Shown piece by piece: positions 1 to 6,136 of a stretch of DNA of 9,073 nt (positions are counted from its first letter, which is position 1; each line of letters starts with the position of its first letter). The position numbers and the translations under genes are program-made. Origin of the DNA: an uncultured Archangium sp. Its GTDB lineage: Bacteria > Myxococcota > Myxococcia > Myxococcales > Myxococcaceae. A model generated the notes under the pieces. It had not been told where the DNA came from. It saw nothing but the letters and a program-made list of their open reading frames with translations, and did no database searches. The stretch is taken from assembly GCA_946479335.1 (NCBI GenBank), contig CAMLFP010000224.1, positions 1 through 9,073 on the forward strand. Direction: 5' to 3'.

Positions 1-108
1 CTTGCTGCCCTCGGAAACGAAGGTGTCGGCGTTGCCCACGCCGGGCCCCACCAATGCCTGCGCGAAGGCCGTCGACGACAGCACGAGGACCAGGAGCTCA
101 GAACGCAT
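1..108 (-). CDS. Secreted protein of unknown function, 5' part only
   Basis: Reading leftwards from an ATG at 108-106, 36 codons stay open to the window edge. The product starts with a typical Sec signal peptide: MRSE, then a hydrophobic stretch LLVLVLSSTAFA, with a probable signal-peptidase I site after AFA (about residue 16). The mature part seen (QALVGPGVGNADTFVSEGSK) is too short to assign a family. The ATG overlaps the last 11 bases of the PEGA-protein gene (stop 100-98) in another frame, which suggests translational coupling and a shared envelope-related operon. The rest of the gene lies outside the window. The alternative is a chance short ORF, but a clean signal peptide at an overlapping start makes that less likely. 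Confidence 0.7.
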   Translation of the reverse strand, partial: MRSELLVLVLSSTAFAQALVGPGVGNADTFVSEGSK

Positions 109-1789
109 AGCCGACTCCGAAGTTGGTGAGGAACTGGCCCGACTTCAGGTTGGGGAAGCCGCCGTATTCCTTCCCCGCGTCGTCGACCGAGCGCCAGCTG
201 AAGAGGCTCATCGAGTAGCCGACCTGCAGGTTCAAATAGAAGCCCATGTAGAGGAAGCACTTCACGTTCACTCGGGCAGACACGAGGCCGTCGGTGATCA
301 TGAAGCCGTCCTTGTACGGGTCGGCCGCGAGGTTCGACGGGTCGCGCCCGAGGATCCACCCGATGCGCGCCTCCAACCCGAGCTGGAACGCGAACTGGAA
401 CCGCGAGACCGCGAAGCGCACCTGCGGCTGGAGGAACTGGATGAGCCCCAGGTGCATCTGCACCTTGGAGATCGTCGACGACTTGCACACGCCGTTCTCG
501 GTCTCGCAGCCGAGGCCCTTCTGGTGGCCGACGTTCATCTGCGCGTCGCCGAGGCCGGTCAGGTACGTGAAGCCGAAGATCGACACACCGAAGTTCTTGC
601 CGAACATGCCGAACTCGAGCTGCGCGCCCGCCAGCTCCGGAGGCTTGCCGATGAAGGTGGTGGTGCGGTTCGGCGCGTTGGTGAAGCGGCGGCCGACGAG
701 CACGTTGTCGGTGAGGTGGCCGTAGGAGAACGAGAGGTTCACGTACGCCTTCGAATGGTAGATGCGCTCCTGGTCGCTCATCTTCGCGAGGTCGGGCTCC
801 GCCGACTTCACCTCGACCGGGGTGACGTTGCCCTTGTCATCACGGATCAGCACCGCCACCTTGTCGCCGTCTTTCGAGGTGACGATCTGCGGCTGCGCGG
901 GCGCGATCGGCTCGAGGGCCTTGTCCATCATGAACTGCTGGTCGGCCTTCACGGTGATGGTCTGCTCGTAGGCCTTGTGCCCTTCCGCGACGAAGCGCAC
1001 CGTGTGGTCGCCCGGCGCGATGCCGCGATCGACGCGGTCTTTGCCGACCGACGCGCCGTCGAGGAAGATCTCGGTGCCCGCGGGCGAGGCCGTCAACACG
1101 ATGCGCGCCGCGACCTTCTCCAGCTGCTTCTCGAACGTCACCGACCCGCGGATCGGCACGGTCACGGTCTCTTCGAGCGGCTGGTGCATCTTCAGGTCGA
1201 TGCGCACGGTGCGCTCGCCGGGCAGCACCTGGGTGGCCACCGGCGTCACGCCGACCTTCACGTCGTCGACGTACACCGAGGCGCCGGAGGGCGCGCTGTT
1301 CACCGTCAGCGTCGAGGTGACCGGCGAGACCTTGGCCAGCGCCCCGAGGAACGCCTTCTGCTCATTGGTGTTGGCCGACGACGCGGGGGTCGCCTTGCCG
1401 GTGTGCGGGTCGTAGGCGGTGACGGTGAACTTGTAGCCGGTGTCGTCTTGACCACCCTGCACCATCAGCACCTGGTCGAAGCCGAACGAGGCGACGAACG
1501 CGTCGACCGGGTCTCCGCACCGCGCGTCAGGCGAGAAGCACGGCACCTCGGCGATGACCTTGCCCTTCTGCGCCGCGGCAAACTCCCGCTTGCCGATGAT
1601 GGCGTCCTTCCGCGCATCAGCGGGGAGCAAGGTGTCGAGCGACTTCTCGGTGCGCTCAATCAACGCCTCCTGCCCCGGGTACAGGGGGCGGAAGAGCCAC
1701 AACGTCTTACCCGCGGCGTGGGCCGAGGCCGGCAGGCAGAGCGCGACCGTCACCAGCAACGCCCGGAAATACGAACCTGAGTGCATCAT
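98..1789 (-). CDS. PEGA-repeat outer-membrane/envelope protein
   Basis: 563 residues. Residues 1-26 form a signal peptide (hydrophobic ALLVTVALCLPASAHA, cleavage near AHA/AG). A periplasmic region (about 27-155) follows, with a Cys pair at 84 and 91. Two tandem PEGA-type beta repeats come next, about 160-225 (NSAPSGASVYVDD, GVTP, LPGERTVRI) and 228-292 (ASPAGTEIFLDG, IAPGDHTVRF). The C-terminal third (about 345-563) is rich in alternating aromatic/hydrophobic strands and ends in Phe (GVGYAF), as many outer-membrane barrels do. PEGA domains are surface or cell-wall-associated beta domains common in myxobacterial envelope proteins; the exact role here is unknown. The gene starts 3 nt after the mutM stop. 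A GAGAGG-type ribosome site at 1799-1805 supports MM at 1789, with the second Met at 1786 as an alternative. The barrel assignment is inferred from composition and the terminal Phe. Confidence 0.85.
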   Translation of the reverse strand: MMHSGSYFRALLVTVALCLPASAHAAGKTLWLFRPLYPGQEALIERTEKSLDTLLPADARKDAIIGKREFAAAQKGKVIAEVPCFSPDARCGDPVDAFVASFGFDQVLMVQGGQDDTGYKFTVTAYDPHTGKATPASSANTNEQKAFLGALAKVSPVTSTLTVNSAPSGASVYVDDVKVGVTPVATQVLPGERTVRIDLKMHQPLEETVTVPIRGSVTFEKQLEKVAARIVLTASPAGTEIFLDGASVGKDRVDRGIAPGDHTVRFVAEGHKAYEQTITVKADQQFMMDKALEPIAPAQPQIVTSKDGDKVAVLIRDDKGNVTPVEVKSAEPDLAKMSDQERIYHSKAYVNLSFSYGHLTDNVLVGRRFTNAPNRTTTFIGKPPELAGAQLEFGMFGKNFGVSIFGFTYLTGLGDAQMNVGHQKGLGCETENGVCKSSTISKVQMHLGLIQFLQPQVRFAVSRFQFAFQLGLEARIGWILGRDPSNLAADPYKDGFMITDGLVSARVNVKCFLYMGFYLNLQVGYSMSLFSWRSVDDAGKEYGGFPNLKSGQFLTNFGVGYAF

Positions 1790-1792
1790 CGT

Positions 1793-2716
1793 TTACGGCC
1801 TCTCTACTCTGGTCGCCCTCGACGCAAAATAATCATCGAGATCTTCAAGGGTTGCCGGCCAGTCTTCCTTGAGGAGCCTCGACAGCGATCGATCGGCGAG
1901 CAGTCTGCCCCCGGTCTGGCAGCGCGCGCAGTAATTCGTCTCATTATCGGCGTGGACGATTCTTTGTACCTTCGCGCCGCACACCGGGCACGGCTGGCCG
2001 TACTTCCCGTGCACCGCCATCTCGGGGCGGAAGGCGGTCACCTTCTCGGGCCAGTCGGTGCCGGTCTCGTGCCGGAGCCGGTCGATCCACTCCTGCAGCA
2101 CGGTGCGGGTGGCCTCGAAGAGCCGGGCGATCTCCTCGCCGGTCATCGTCTTCGTCTGCTTCACCGGCGAGAGCTTCGCGCGGTGGAGGATCTCGTCGGA
2201 GTACGCGTTGCCGATGCCCGAGAACAGCCGCGGGTCGGTCAGCGTGCGCTTGAGGGTGTGGTTCTCGAGGCGCACCCGTGCCGCGAACTCGTCGAGGTGC
2301 GCGGTGGCGATCTCCAGCCCGCCCCGGTTGAAGGCGGCGAGCGCGGCCTCCCCCTGCACCACGTGCAGCGACGCGCGCTTCTTCGTCGACACCTCCGTCA
2401 GGAGCAGCGTGCCGTTCGCGAAGTCGAACGCCGCCAGCCCCGCGCGCCCCGGCAACTTCGCGCCGGGCGGCTTCCACTGAAAGCGCCCGGCGATCATCAA
2501 ATGGATGACGATGAACAGCGCGTTGTCGAACTCGAAGACCACGCGCTTGCCCACGCGGCGCGTGCCCTTGACGACGTGCCCGAAGGTGCTGGCGAGCGGC
2601 GGCTCCACGCTGCGCACCAGGAAGGGGCTGCCCAGCCGCACGCGCTCCAGCTTCTGACCGACGACGCGGCTCTCCAGCGCAGAGCGGTACAGCTCCAGGT
2701 CGGGGATCTCAGGCAT
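1793..2716 (-). CDS. mutM: MutM/Fpg-family DNA glycosylase, divergent clade
   Basis: 307 residues. It belongs to the Fpg/Nei family, which removes oxidised bases and nicks the strand by beta/delta elimination. Seen: N-terminal MPEIPDLE (Pro2 is the family's Schiff-base nucleophile and Glu3 its catalytic acid, which fixes this start), the beta-strand Lys57, FSGIGNAYSDEIL (the helix-two-turn-helix Asn), and a C-terminal zinc finger CX2C-X16-CX2C at Cys243, 246, 263 and 266. Differences from E. coli MutM: Asp6 for Glu, ILe at the Met74 intercalation position, a KKRAS segment where DPRRFG is expected, Asn at the zinc-finger Arg258 position, and about 40 residues after the finger. I recall a set of bacterial homologues with this same pattern, so it is probably a functional subfamily, but 8-oxoG specificity cannot be assumed. 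It lies 24 nt after the stress-protein gene and 3 nt before the PEGA gene, in a likely operon; the only SD-like bases (GGAG) touch the ATG. Confidence 0.9.
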   Translation of the reverse strand: MPEIPDLELYRSALESRVVGQKLERVRLGSPFLVRSVEPPLASTFGHVVKGTRRVGKRVVFEFDNALFIVIHLMIAGRFQWKPPGAKLPGRAGLAAFDFANGTLLLTEVSTKKRASLHVVQGEAALAAFNRGGLEIATAHLDEFAARVRLENHTLKRTLTDPRLFSGIGNAYSDEILHRAKLSPVKQTKTMTGEEIARLFEATRTVLQEWIDRLRHETGTDWPEKVTAFRPEMAVHGKYGQPCPVCGAKVQRIVHADNETNYCARCQTGGRLLADRSLSRLLKEDWPATLEDLDDYFASRATRVERP

Positions 2717-2740
2717 CTCCGACGCACTTTGTCATGCGCC

Positions 2741-3172
2741 TCAGCGGACCACGAGCACCGGGCACGGCGCGCTGCGCACCACCGACTCGGCGACGCTGCC
2801 CAACAGCGCGCGGCGCAGCCCATGGCGGCCGTGCGTGCCCACCACGATGAGCCCGGCCTTCTTCTCGGCGGCGAGCTTCACCACGAGATCGCGCGGGTCG
2901 CCGCACTCCACCGAGCCCTCGACGTCGGCCCACCGCGCGCGGTAGCGCTTCAGGTTGGCCGCCATCGCCTTCTCGGCGTCTTCTTCAATCTGGTTGATGA
3001 CCTCGCCCGTGTAGAGCACCGCTTCGCTCGCCACCGGCACCGGCATCTGCCAGCTGTAGACGAGGTGCAGCCGCGCCTTGAACTGCTGGGCGAGCTCCAG
3101 CGCGTACTCGGTGGCCTTCTCGGCCTGTTCACTGAAGTCGGTGCCGACGACGATGGTGGTGGGGAGGCTCAT
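2741..3172 (-). CDS. Universal stress protein (UspA family)
   Basis: 143 residues, one Usp domain. The N-terminus TTIVVGTDFSEQA gives the first strand with Asp12. The C-terminal half carries the ATP-binding signature G-2X-G-9X-G-S at Gly112, Gly115, Gly125 and Ser126, then the last strand CPVLVV. It is therefore of the nucleotide-binding Usp class: a soluble cytoplasmic protein linked in many bacteria to starvation, hypoxia and energy stress. An in-frame ATG at 3247 would add 25 Gly/Glu-rich residues. I prefer 3172 because the Usp fold begins there and GGAGG (3178-3182) stands 5 nt before it. It lies 105 nt downstream of the NtrC-type gene and 24 nt upstream of mutM. A degenerate sigma-54 element (3185-3200) has the same spacing to this ATG as the strong promoters elsewhere in the window. 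The family call is firm; the specific role is inferred. Confidence 0.93.
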   Translation of the reverse strand: MSLPTTIVVGTDFSEQAEKATEYALELAQQFKARLHLVYSWQMPVPVASEAVLYTGEVINQIEEDAEKAMAANLKRYRARWADVEGSVECGDPRDLVVKLAAEKKAGLIVVGTHGRHGLRRALLGSVAESVVRSAPCPVLVVR

Positions 3173-3177
3173 GCCCG

Positions 3178-3182
3178 CCTCC
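3178..3182 (-). promoter_or_regulatory. Shine-Dalgarno deciding the Usp start
   Basis: On the minus strand the bases read GGAGG, 5 nt before the ATG at 3172, and favour that start over the in-frame ATG at 3247. It also implies that at least some usp transcripts begin upstream of 3182, unlike the nearly leaderless transcripts predicted for other genes here. Confidence 0.6.
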
Positions 3183-3184
3183 AC

Positions 3185-3200
3185 TTCACGCCCCGTGCCG
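3185..3200 (-). promoter_or_regulatory. Degenerate sigma-54 promoter candidate before usp
   Basis: Minus strand reads CGGCACGGGGCGTGAA. The -24 half (GGCACG) is consensus; the -12 half is GTGA instead of TTGC, losing the important C. The A replacing that C lies 14 nt before the usp ATG, the same offset as in the three strong sites. From there to the ATG the sequence also resembles the 8666-8694 region. Predicted start would be about 3174, which conflicts with use of the GGAGG at 3178-3182. It may be a weak, decayed or chance element. Confidence 0.3.
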
Positions 3201-3259
3201 CCGCCCTCCCCCTCGTGCCCGCCGGGCTCACCGCACGGTTTGCGCACCCTGAACCCGGG

Positions 3260-3276
3260 CGCGCAGGTTCTGCGCG
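3260..3276. promoter_or_regulatory. 17-bp perfect dyad, operator/UAS or stem-loop
   Basis: CGCGCAG-GTT-CTGCGCG: two perfect 7-bp inverted arms around 3 nt, starting one base beyond the stop of the NtrC-type gene. Size and symmetry suit a binding site for a Fis-type HTH dimer, and it lies about 94 bp upstream of the usp sigma-54-like start. Related but imperfect sequences occur at 7351-7367 and 8628-8644. The other reading is a 3'-end hairpin of the activator mRNA; the 3-nt loop and absence of a T-run argue against an intrinsic terminator. Confidence 0.4.
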
Positions 3277-3277
3277 T

Positions 3278-4657
3278 TCAGTTGGGCGCGGTTTCGGTGC
3301 GCGGCGACTCTTCGCCGTAGGCCTTGAGCCGGTACTGGATGGTGCGGACGCTGATGCCCAGCACCTCGGCCGCGCGGGAGGTCGAGCCGCCGACCATCTC
3401 CAGGGTCTTCAAGATGGCCTCGCGCTCGATGGCGGCCATGGTGGCGCCGGGCACGAGCCCGCCTCCGCTCTGTTCGGCGCGCGGGCCGCGCAGCGACGGC
3501 GGGAGGTCATCGGCGGTCAGCTCCGCGCCCTTGCAGAGCACCACCGCGCGCTCGACGGCGTTCTCCAGCTCGCGCACGTTGCCGGGCCAACTGTGGCTGA
3601 GCAGCGCGTTCATGGTGCCCGGCGCGAGCCCGTTGAGCTGCTTGCCGTAGGCCTTGCCGAACTTCTCGACGAAGTGGCTCACCAGCGCGGGGATATCGCC
3701 CTTGCGCGCGCGCAGCGGCGGCAGCGTCACCGCCACCACGTTGAGGCGGTAGTACAGGTCTTCGCGGAAGCGCCCGGCCTTCACCTCGGCGGCGAGATCG
3801 CGGTTGGTCGCGGCCACGAGGCGCACGTCGACCTTCAAGGTCTGGGTGCCGCCCACGCGCTCGAACTCGCGGGTCTGCAGCACGCGCAGCAGCTTGATCT
3901 GCAGCGACGGTGAGATCTCTCCCACCTCGTCGAGGAACAGCGTGCCGTTGTCGGCCAGCTCGAAGCGGCCCTCCTTGCGCCCCGCCGCGCCGGTGAAGGA
4001 GCCCTTCTCGTGGCCGAAGAGCTCGCTCTCCAGCAGCGACTCCGAGAGCGCCGCGCAGTTCACCTTGATGAAGGGCTTGTCGCGCCGCGGCGACTCCTCG
4101 TGGAGCGCCTGGGCGACGAGCTCCTTGCCGGTGCCCGACTCGCCGAGGATCAGCACGGTGGCCTTGGTGGGCGCGGCCTGCTTGATGATCTCGAAGACGC
4201 CCTGCAGCTCCGGCGCCTCGCCGATAATGGCGGGGAAGCGGAAGCGCTCGCGCACGCGCTGGCGCAGCGCGCTGGTCTCCTTCTGGAGGCGCCGCTTCTC
4301 CAGCGCCTTCTCCAGCACCACCAGCACGGCCTTCAAATCCAACGGCTTGAGGAGGTAGTTCTCTGCGCCCGCGCGCATCGCCTCAACCGCCTTCTCGATG
4401 GAGCCGAAGGCCGTCATCACCACGAACACCGCCTCGGAGCCGCTCTCCTTCGCCTTCTTGAGGAAGGAGAGCCCGTCGAGCTTCGGCATGCGCACATCGG
4501 TCAACACCACCGACGGCGCGAAGCTCGACAGCACCTCCAGCGCCTCTTCGCCATCGCCGGCCTCGGCGACCTCGAAGCCCTCCTCCGACAACAGCGTGGT
4601 GAGCGCCTCGCGCGCGTTCACTTCATCATCGACGACCAGAATCCGTTCCTTCGCCAT
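3278..4657 (-). CDS. NtrC-family sigma-54-dependent response regulator
   Basis: 459 residues in the classic three-part order. Receiver, residues 5-120: acidic pair Asp10/Asp11, phospho-acceptor Asp54 (TDVRMP), Thr82, Lys104. AAA+ sigma-54 activation domain, about 143-370: Walker A GESGTGKE at 172-179, [10 protein letters not shown] leading into the sigma-54-contact loop GSFTGA at 219-224 (Ser in place of the usual Ala of GAFTGA), and Walker [10 protein letters not shown] at 238-246. Fis-type helix-turn-helix, about 410-446 ([20 protein letters not shown]). Phosphorylated proteins of this kind bind enhancer sites and use ATP to open sigma-54 promoters. The start is fixed by the receiver beginning at residue 4. 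The gene follows the receiver-kinase by 28 nt, and that gap contains a near-perfect sigma-54 promoter (4670-4685), implying autoregulation. The receiver-kinase is its likely phosphate donor (inferred). Confidence 0.96.
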   Translation of the reverse strand: MAKERILVVDDEVNAREALTTLLSEEGFEVAEAGDGEEALEVLSSFAPSVVLTDVRMPKLDGLSFLKKAKESGSEAVFVVMTAFGSIEKAVEAMRAGAENYLLKPLDLKAVLVVLEKALEKRRLQKETSALRQRVRERFRFPAIIGEAPELQGVFEIIKQAAPTKATVLILGESGTGKELVAQALHEESPRRDKPFIKVNCAALSESLLESELFGHEKGSFTGAAGRKEGRFELADNGTLFLDEVGEISPSLQIKLLRVLQTREFERVGGTQTLKVDVRLVAATNRDLAAEVKAGRFREDLYYRLNVVAVTLPPLRARKGDIPALVSHFVEKFGKAYGKQLNGLAPGTMNALLSHSWPGNVRELENAVERAVVLCKGAELTADDLPPSLRGPRAEQSGGGLVPGATMAAIEREAILKTLEMVGGSTSRAAEVLGISVRTIQYRLKAYGEESPRTETAPN

Positions 4658-4669
4658 GGCCGCAGGTTT

Positions 4670-4685
4670 AGCAAGTCACGTGCCG
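4670..4685 (-). promoter_or_regulatory. Sigma-54 promoter of the NtrC-type gene
   Basis: Minus strand reads CGGCACGTGACTTGCT, matching the sigma-54 consensus TGGCACG-N4-TTGCW at every position but the first, with the required GG/GC spacing. It begins directly after the kinase stop codon. The C of TTGC (4671) is 14 nt before the ATG at 4657, so the start point should be about 4659, giving a leader of about 2 nt. The spacer TAAACCTGCGGCC contains no Shine-Dalgarno. As the downstream gene encodes a sigma-54 activator, a positive feedback loop is the simplest reading. Confidence 0.8.
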
Positions 4686-5771
4686 TCAGCGCGCCAACGG
4701 AAGCTGCACGATGAAGCGCGCGCCACCGCTGGGGGCGTCGCCGACCGACAGGCTGCCGCCGTGCTGCGTGACGATGGCGTGCACGATGGGGAGCCCCAGG
4801 CCGGTGCCCTTGGCCTTGGTGGTGAAGAACGGCTCGAAGATGCGATCGCGCAAATTCCGCGGCACCCCGGGGCCGGTGTCGTCGACGGTGAGCAGCGCCT
4901 CGTCGCTGGAGGTGGTGAGGCTGAGGGTCACCGCGCCGCCCGGCGACGACTGGAGCGCGTTGAGCGCCAGGTTCATCACCACCTGCCGCAAGCGCGCGTC
5001 GTCGCCGATGACGACGGCGCCCTCGCTGAGGTTCCGCACCAGCTTCGTCTTCGAGGCCTCGGCGTCTTTCTCGAGCAGCTCGGCGATGCTGGCGACGAGG
5101 GCGGGCAGAGCCACGCGCTCCGACTTGAGCTCGCGCGGCCGCGAGAACTGGAGGAAGTCTTCGAGCAGCGTGTCGAGCCGGCGGATCTCGTCGCGCACCA
5201 GCGCCAGCGGCTTGAAGAGCGAGGCGCGCAGCTCTTCGGGCTCGACCTTGTCGATGCGGCGCTCCAGCACCTGCAGCTGCAGGCCCGCGGCGTTCAACGG
5301 GTTGCGGATCTCGTGCGAGAGGCCCGCGGTCATGGTGCCGATGGCGGCCAGCTTCTCGGCGGTCTGCACGCGGCGCGCGAGCTCCCGCTTGTCGGCCTGC
5401 AGGCGCACCTGGCGGCTCGCCTGCTCCAGCGTCAACAACAAGGCGGGCGTGGCGCAGGGCTTCGAGAGGTAGGCGAAGGCGCCGGCGCGCACCGCGGAGG
5501 CCGCGGCCTCCACCGTCGAGTAGCCGGTGAGCATCACCACCGCGGCGTCGGCGTTGAGCTCCTTGAGCGCCGCGGCGAGGTCGGTGCCGACGCCGTCGGG
5601 CAGCTTCATGTCGATGAGCGCGATCTCGAAGCCCCGCGCCGCTTCGGCCCGCGCCGCCGCGCACGAGCTGAGGCCCACCGCCGAGTACCCGGCGTCCGCG
5701 AGGATCTCGAGCATGTTGTCGACGAAGCCGGGGTTGTCGTCGACCACCAGCACACGGAGCGCGCGGGTCAT
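4686..5771 (-). CDS. Receiver-histidine kinase (REC-HisKA-HATPase)
   Basis: 361 residues, soluble, with no membrane segment. N-terminal receiver, about 5-120: Asp11/Asp12, phospho-acceptor Asp54 (LIDMKLPDG), Thr82, Lys104. A short helical linker leads to HisKA with the H-box GLSHEIRNPLN (His153). The HATPase domain has the N-box NLALNALQ (Asn271), G1 DDTGPGVP (298-302), F-box FEPFFTTK and G2 GTGLGLPI (322-328). The order receiver-then-kinase lets an upstream kinase control a downstream one. The ATG (5771-5769) overlaps the preceding regulator's stop as ATGA; there is no strong ribosome site, so translational coupling is likely. The frame is open further upstream, to 6263, but that part is out-of-frame regulator sequence. 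Input is probably the globin kinase and output the NtrC-type protein 28 nt downstream; both are inferences from gene order. Confidence 0.93.
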   Translation of the reverse strand: MTRALRVLVVDDNPGFVDNMLEILADAGYSAVGLSSCAAARAEAARGFEIALIDMKLPDGVGTDLAAALKELNADAAVVMLTGYSTVEAAASAVRAGAFAYLSKPCATPALLLTLEQASRQVRLQADKRELARRVQTAEKLAAIGTMTAGLSHEIRNPLNAAGLQLQVLERRIDKVEPEELRASLFKPLALVRDEIRRLDTLLEDFLQFSRPRELKSERVALPALVASIAELLEKDAEASKTKLVRNLSEGAVVIGDDARLRQVVMNLALNALQSSPGGAVTLSLTTSSDEALLTVDDTGPGVPRNLRDRIFEPFFTTKAKGTGLGLPIVHAIVTQHGGSLSVGDAPSGGARFIVQLPLAR

Positions 5772-6136
5772 CGTGCGGCTCGTGACGGGAGGCGCTCCAG
5801 CTCCGCCAACAACTGGGAGATGGGCACCGGTTTCTGGAACACCGCGACCGGGCCCTCGCGGCGCGCCAGCTCGAGCTCTTCTTCGGAGGTGTACGCGCTG
5901 ATGACGATCGCCGGCAGCGCGCAACCGAGGCGCCGCAGCTCGCGCAGCAACGCCGCGCCGCTCATGCCCGGCATGCGCATGTCGGTGATCAGCCCGTCGA
6001 AGCGCGTGGAGGTCGCCAGCGCCACCGCCGCCGACGCGTCGCTGCACACCACCACCTCGTCGCCGCAGTCCCGGAGGATCTCCGCGACGTTGTCCGCGAA
6101 GGCGCGGTTGTCGTCGACGAGGAGGAACCGGTGCAT
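5768..6136 (-). CDS. Single-domain response regulator
   Basis: 122 residues, a bare receiver with no output domain. Seen: Asp8/Asp9, phospho-acceptor Asp52 (LITDMRMPGMSG), Ser80 at the Thr/Ser switch position, Lys102 (FQKP). Such CheY/Spo0F-like proteins act by protein contact or as phosphorelay intermediates or sinks. Start at ATG 6136-6134 overlaps the globin-kinase stop (TGATG), with GGGGAG 6 nt upstream inside the kinase gene; its own stop overlaps the next kinase start (ATGA). The tight packing implies equal expression with both kinases. A longer in-frame extension to 6403 lies inside the kinase gene in another frame and lacks receiver sequence. Likely phosphorylated by the globin kinase (inferred from adjacency and from the AfGcHK precedent). 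Confidence 0.92.
   Translation of the reverse strand: MHRFLLVDDNRAFADNVAEILRDCGDEVVVCSDASAAVALATSTRFDGLITDMRMPGMSGAALLRELRRLGCALPAIVISAYTSEEELELARREGPVAVFQKPVPISQLLAELERLPSRAAR

Noticed and set aside
3173..3247. 25-residue extension of the Usp protein
   Set aside because: Gly/Glu-rich, outside the Usp fold, and a good GGAGG stands before the internal ATG.
3260..3276. Intrinsic terminator after the NtrC-type gene
   Set aside because: A GC dyad is present, but the loop is only 3 nt and no T-run follows on the minus strand, so termination is not supported; listed as a dyad only.
2..3913. Two very long plus-strand open frames (2-1780 and 1781-3913)
   Set aside because: Their translations are Arg/His/Leu/Glu-rich with no fold or motif, and they lie antisense to clear PEGA, MutM, Usp and NtrC-type genes. 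Long antisense frames are expected at this GC content.
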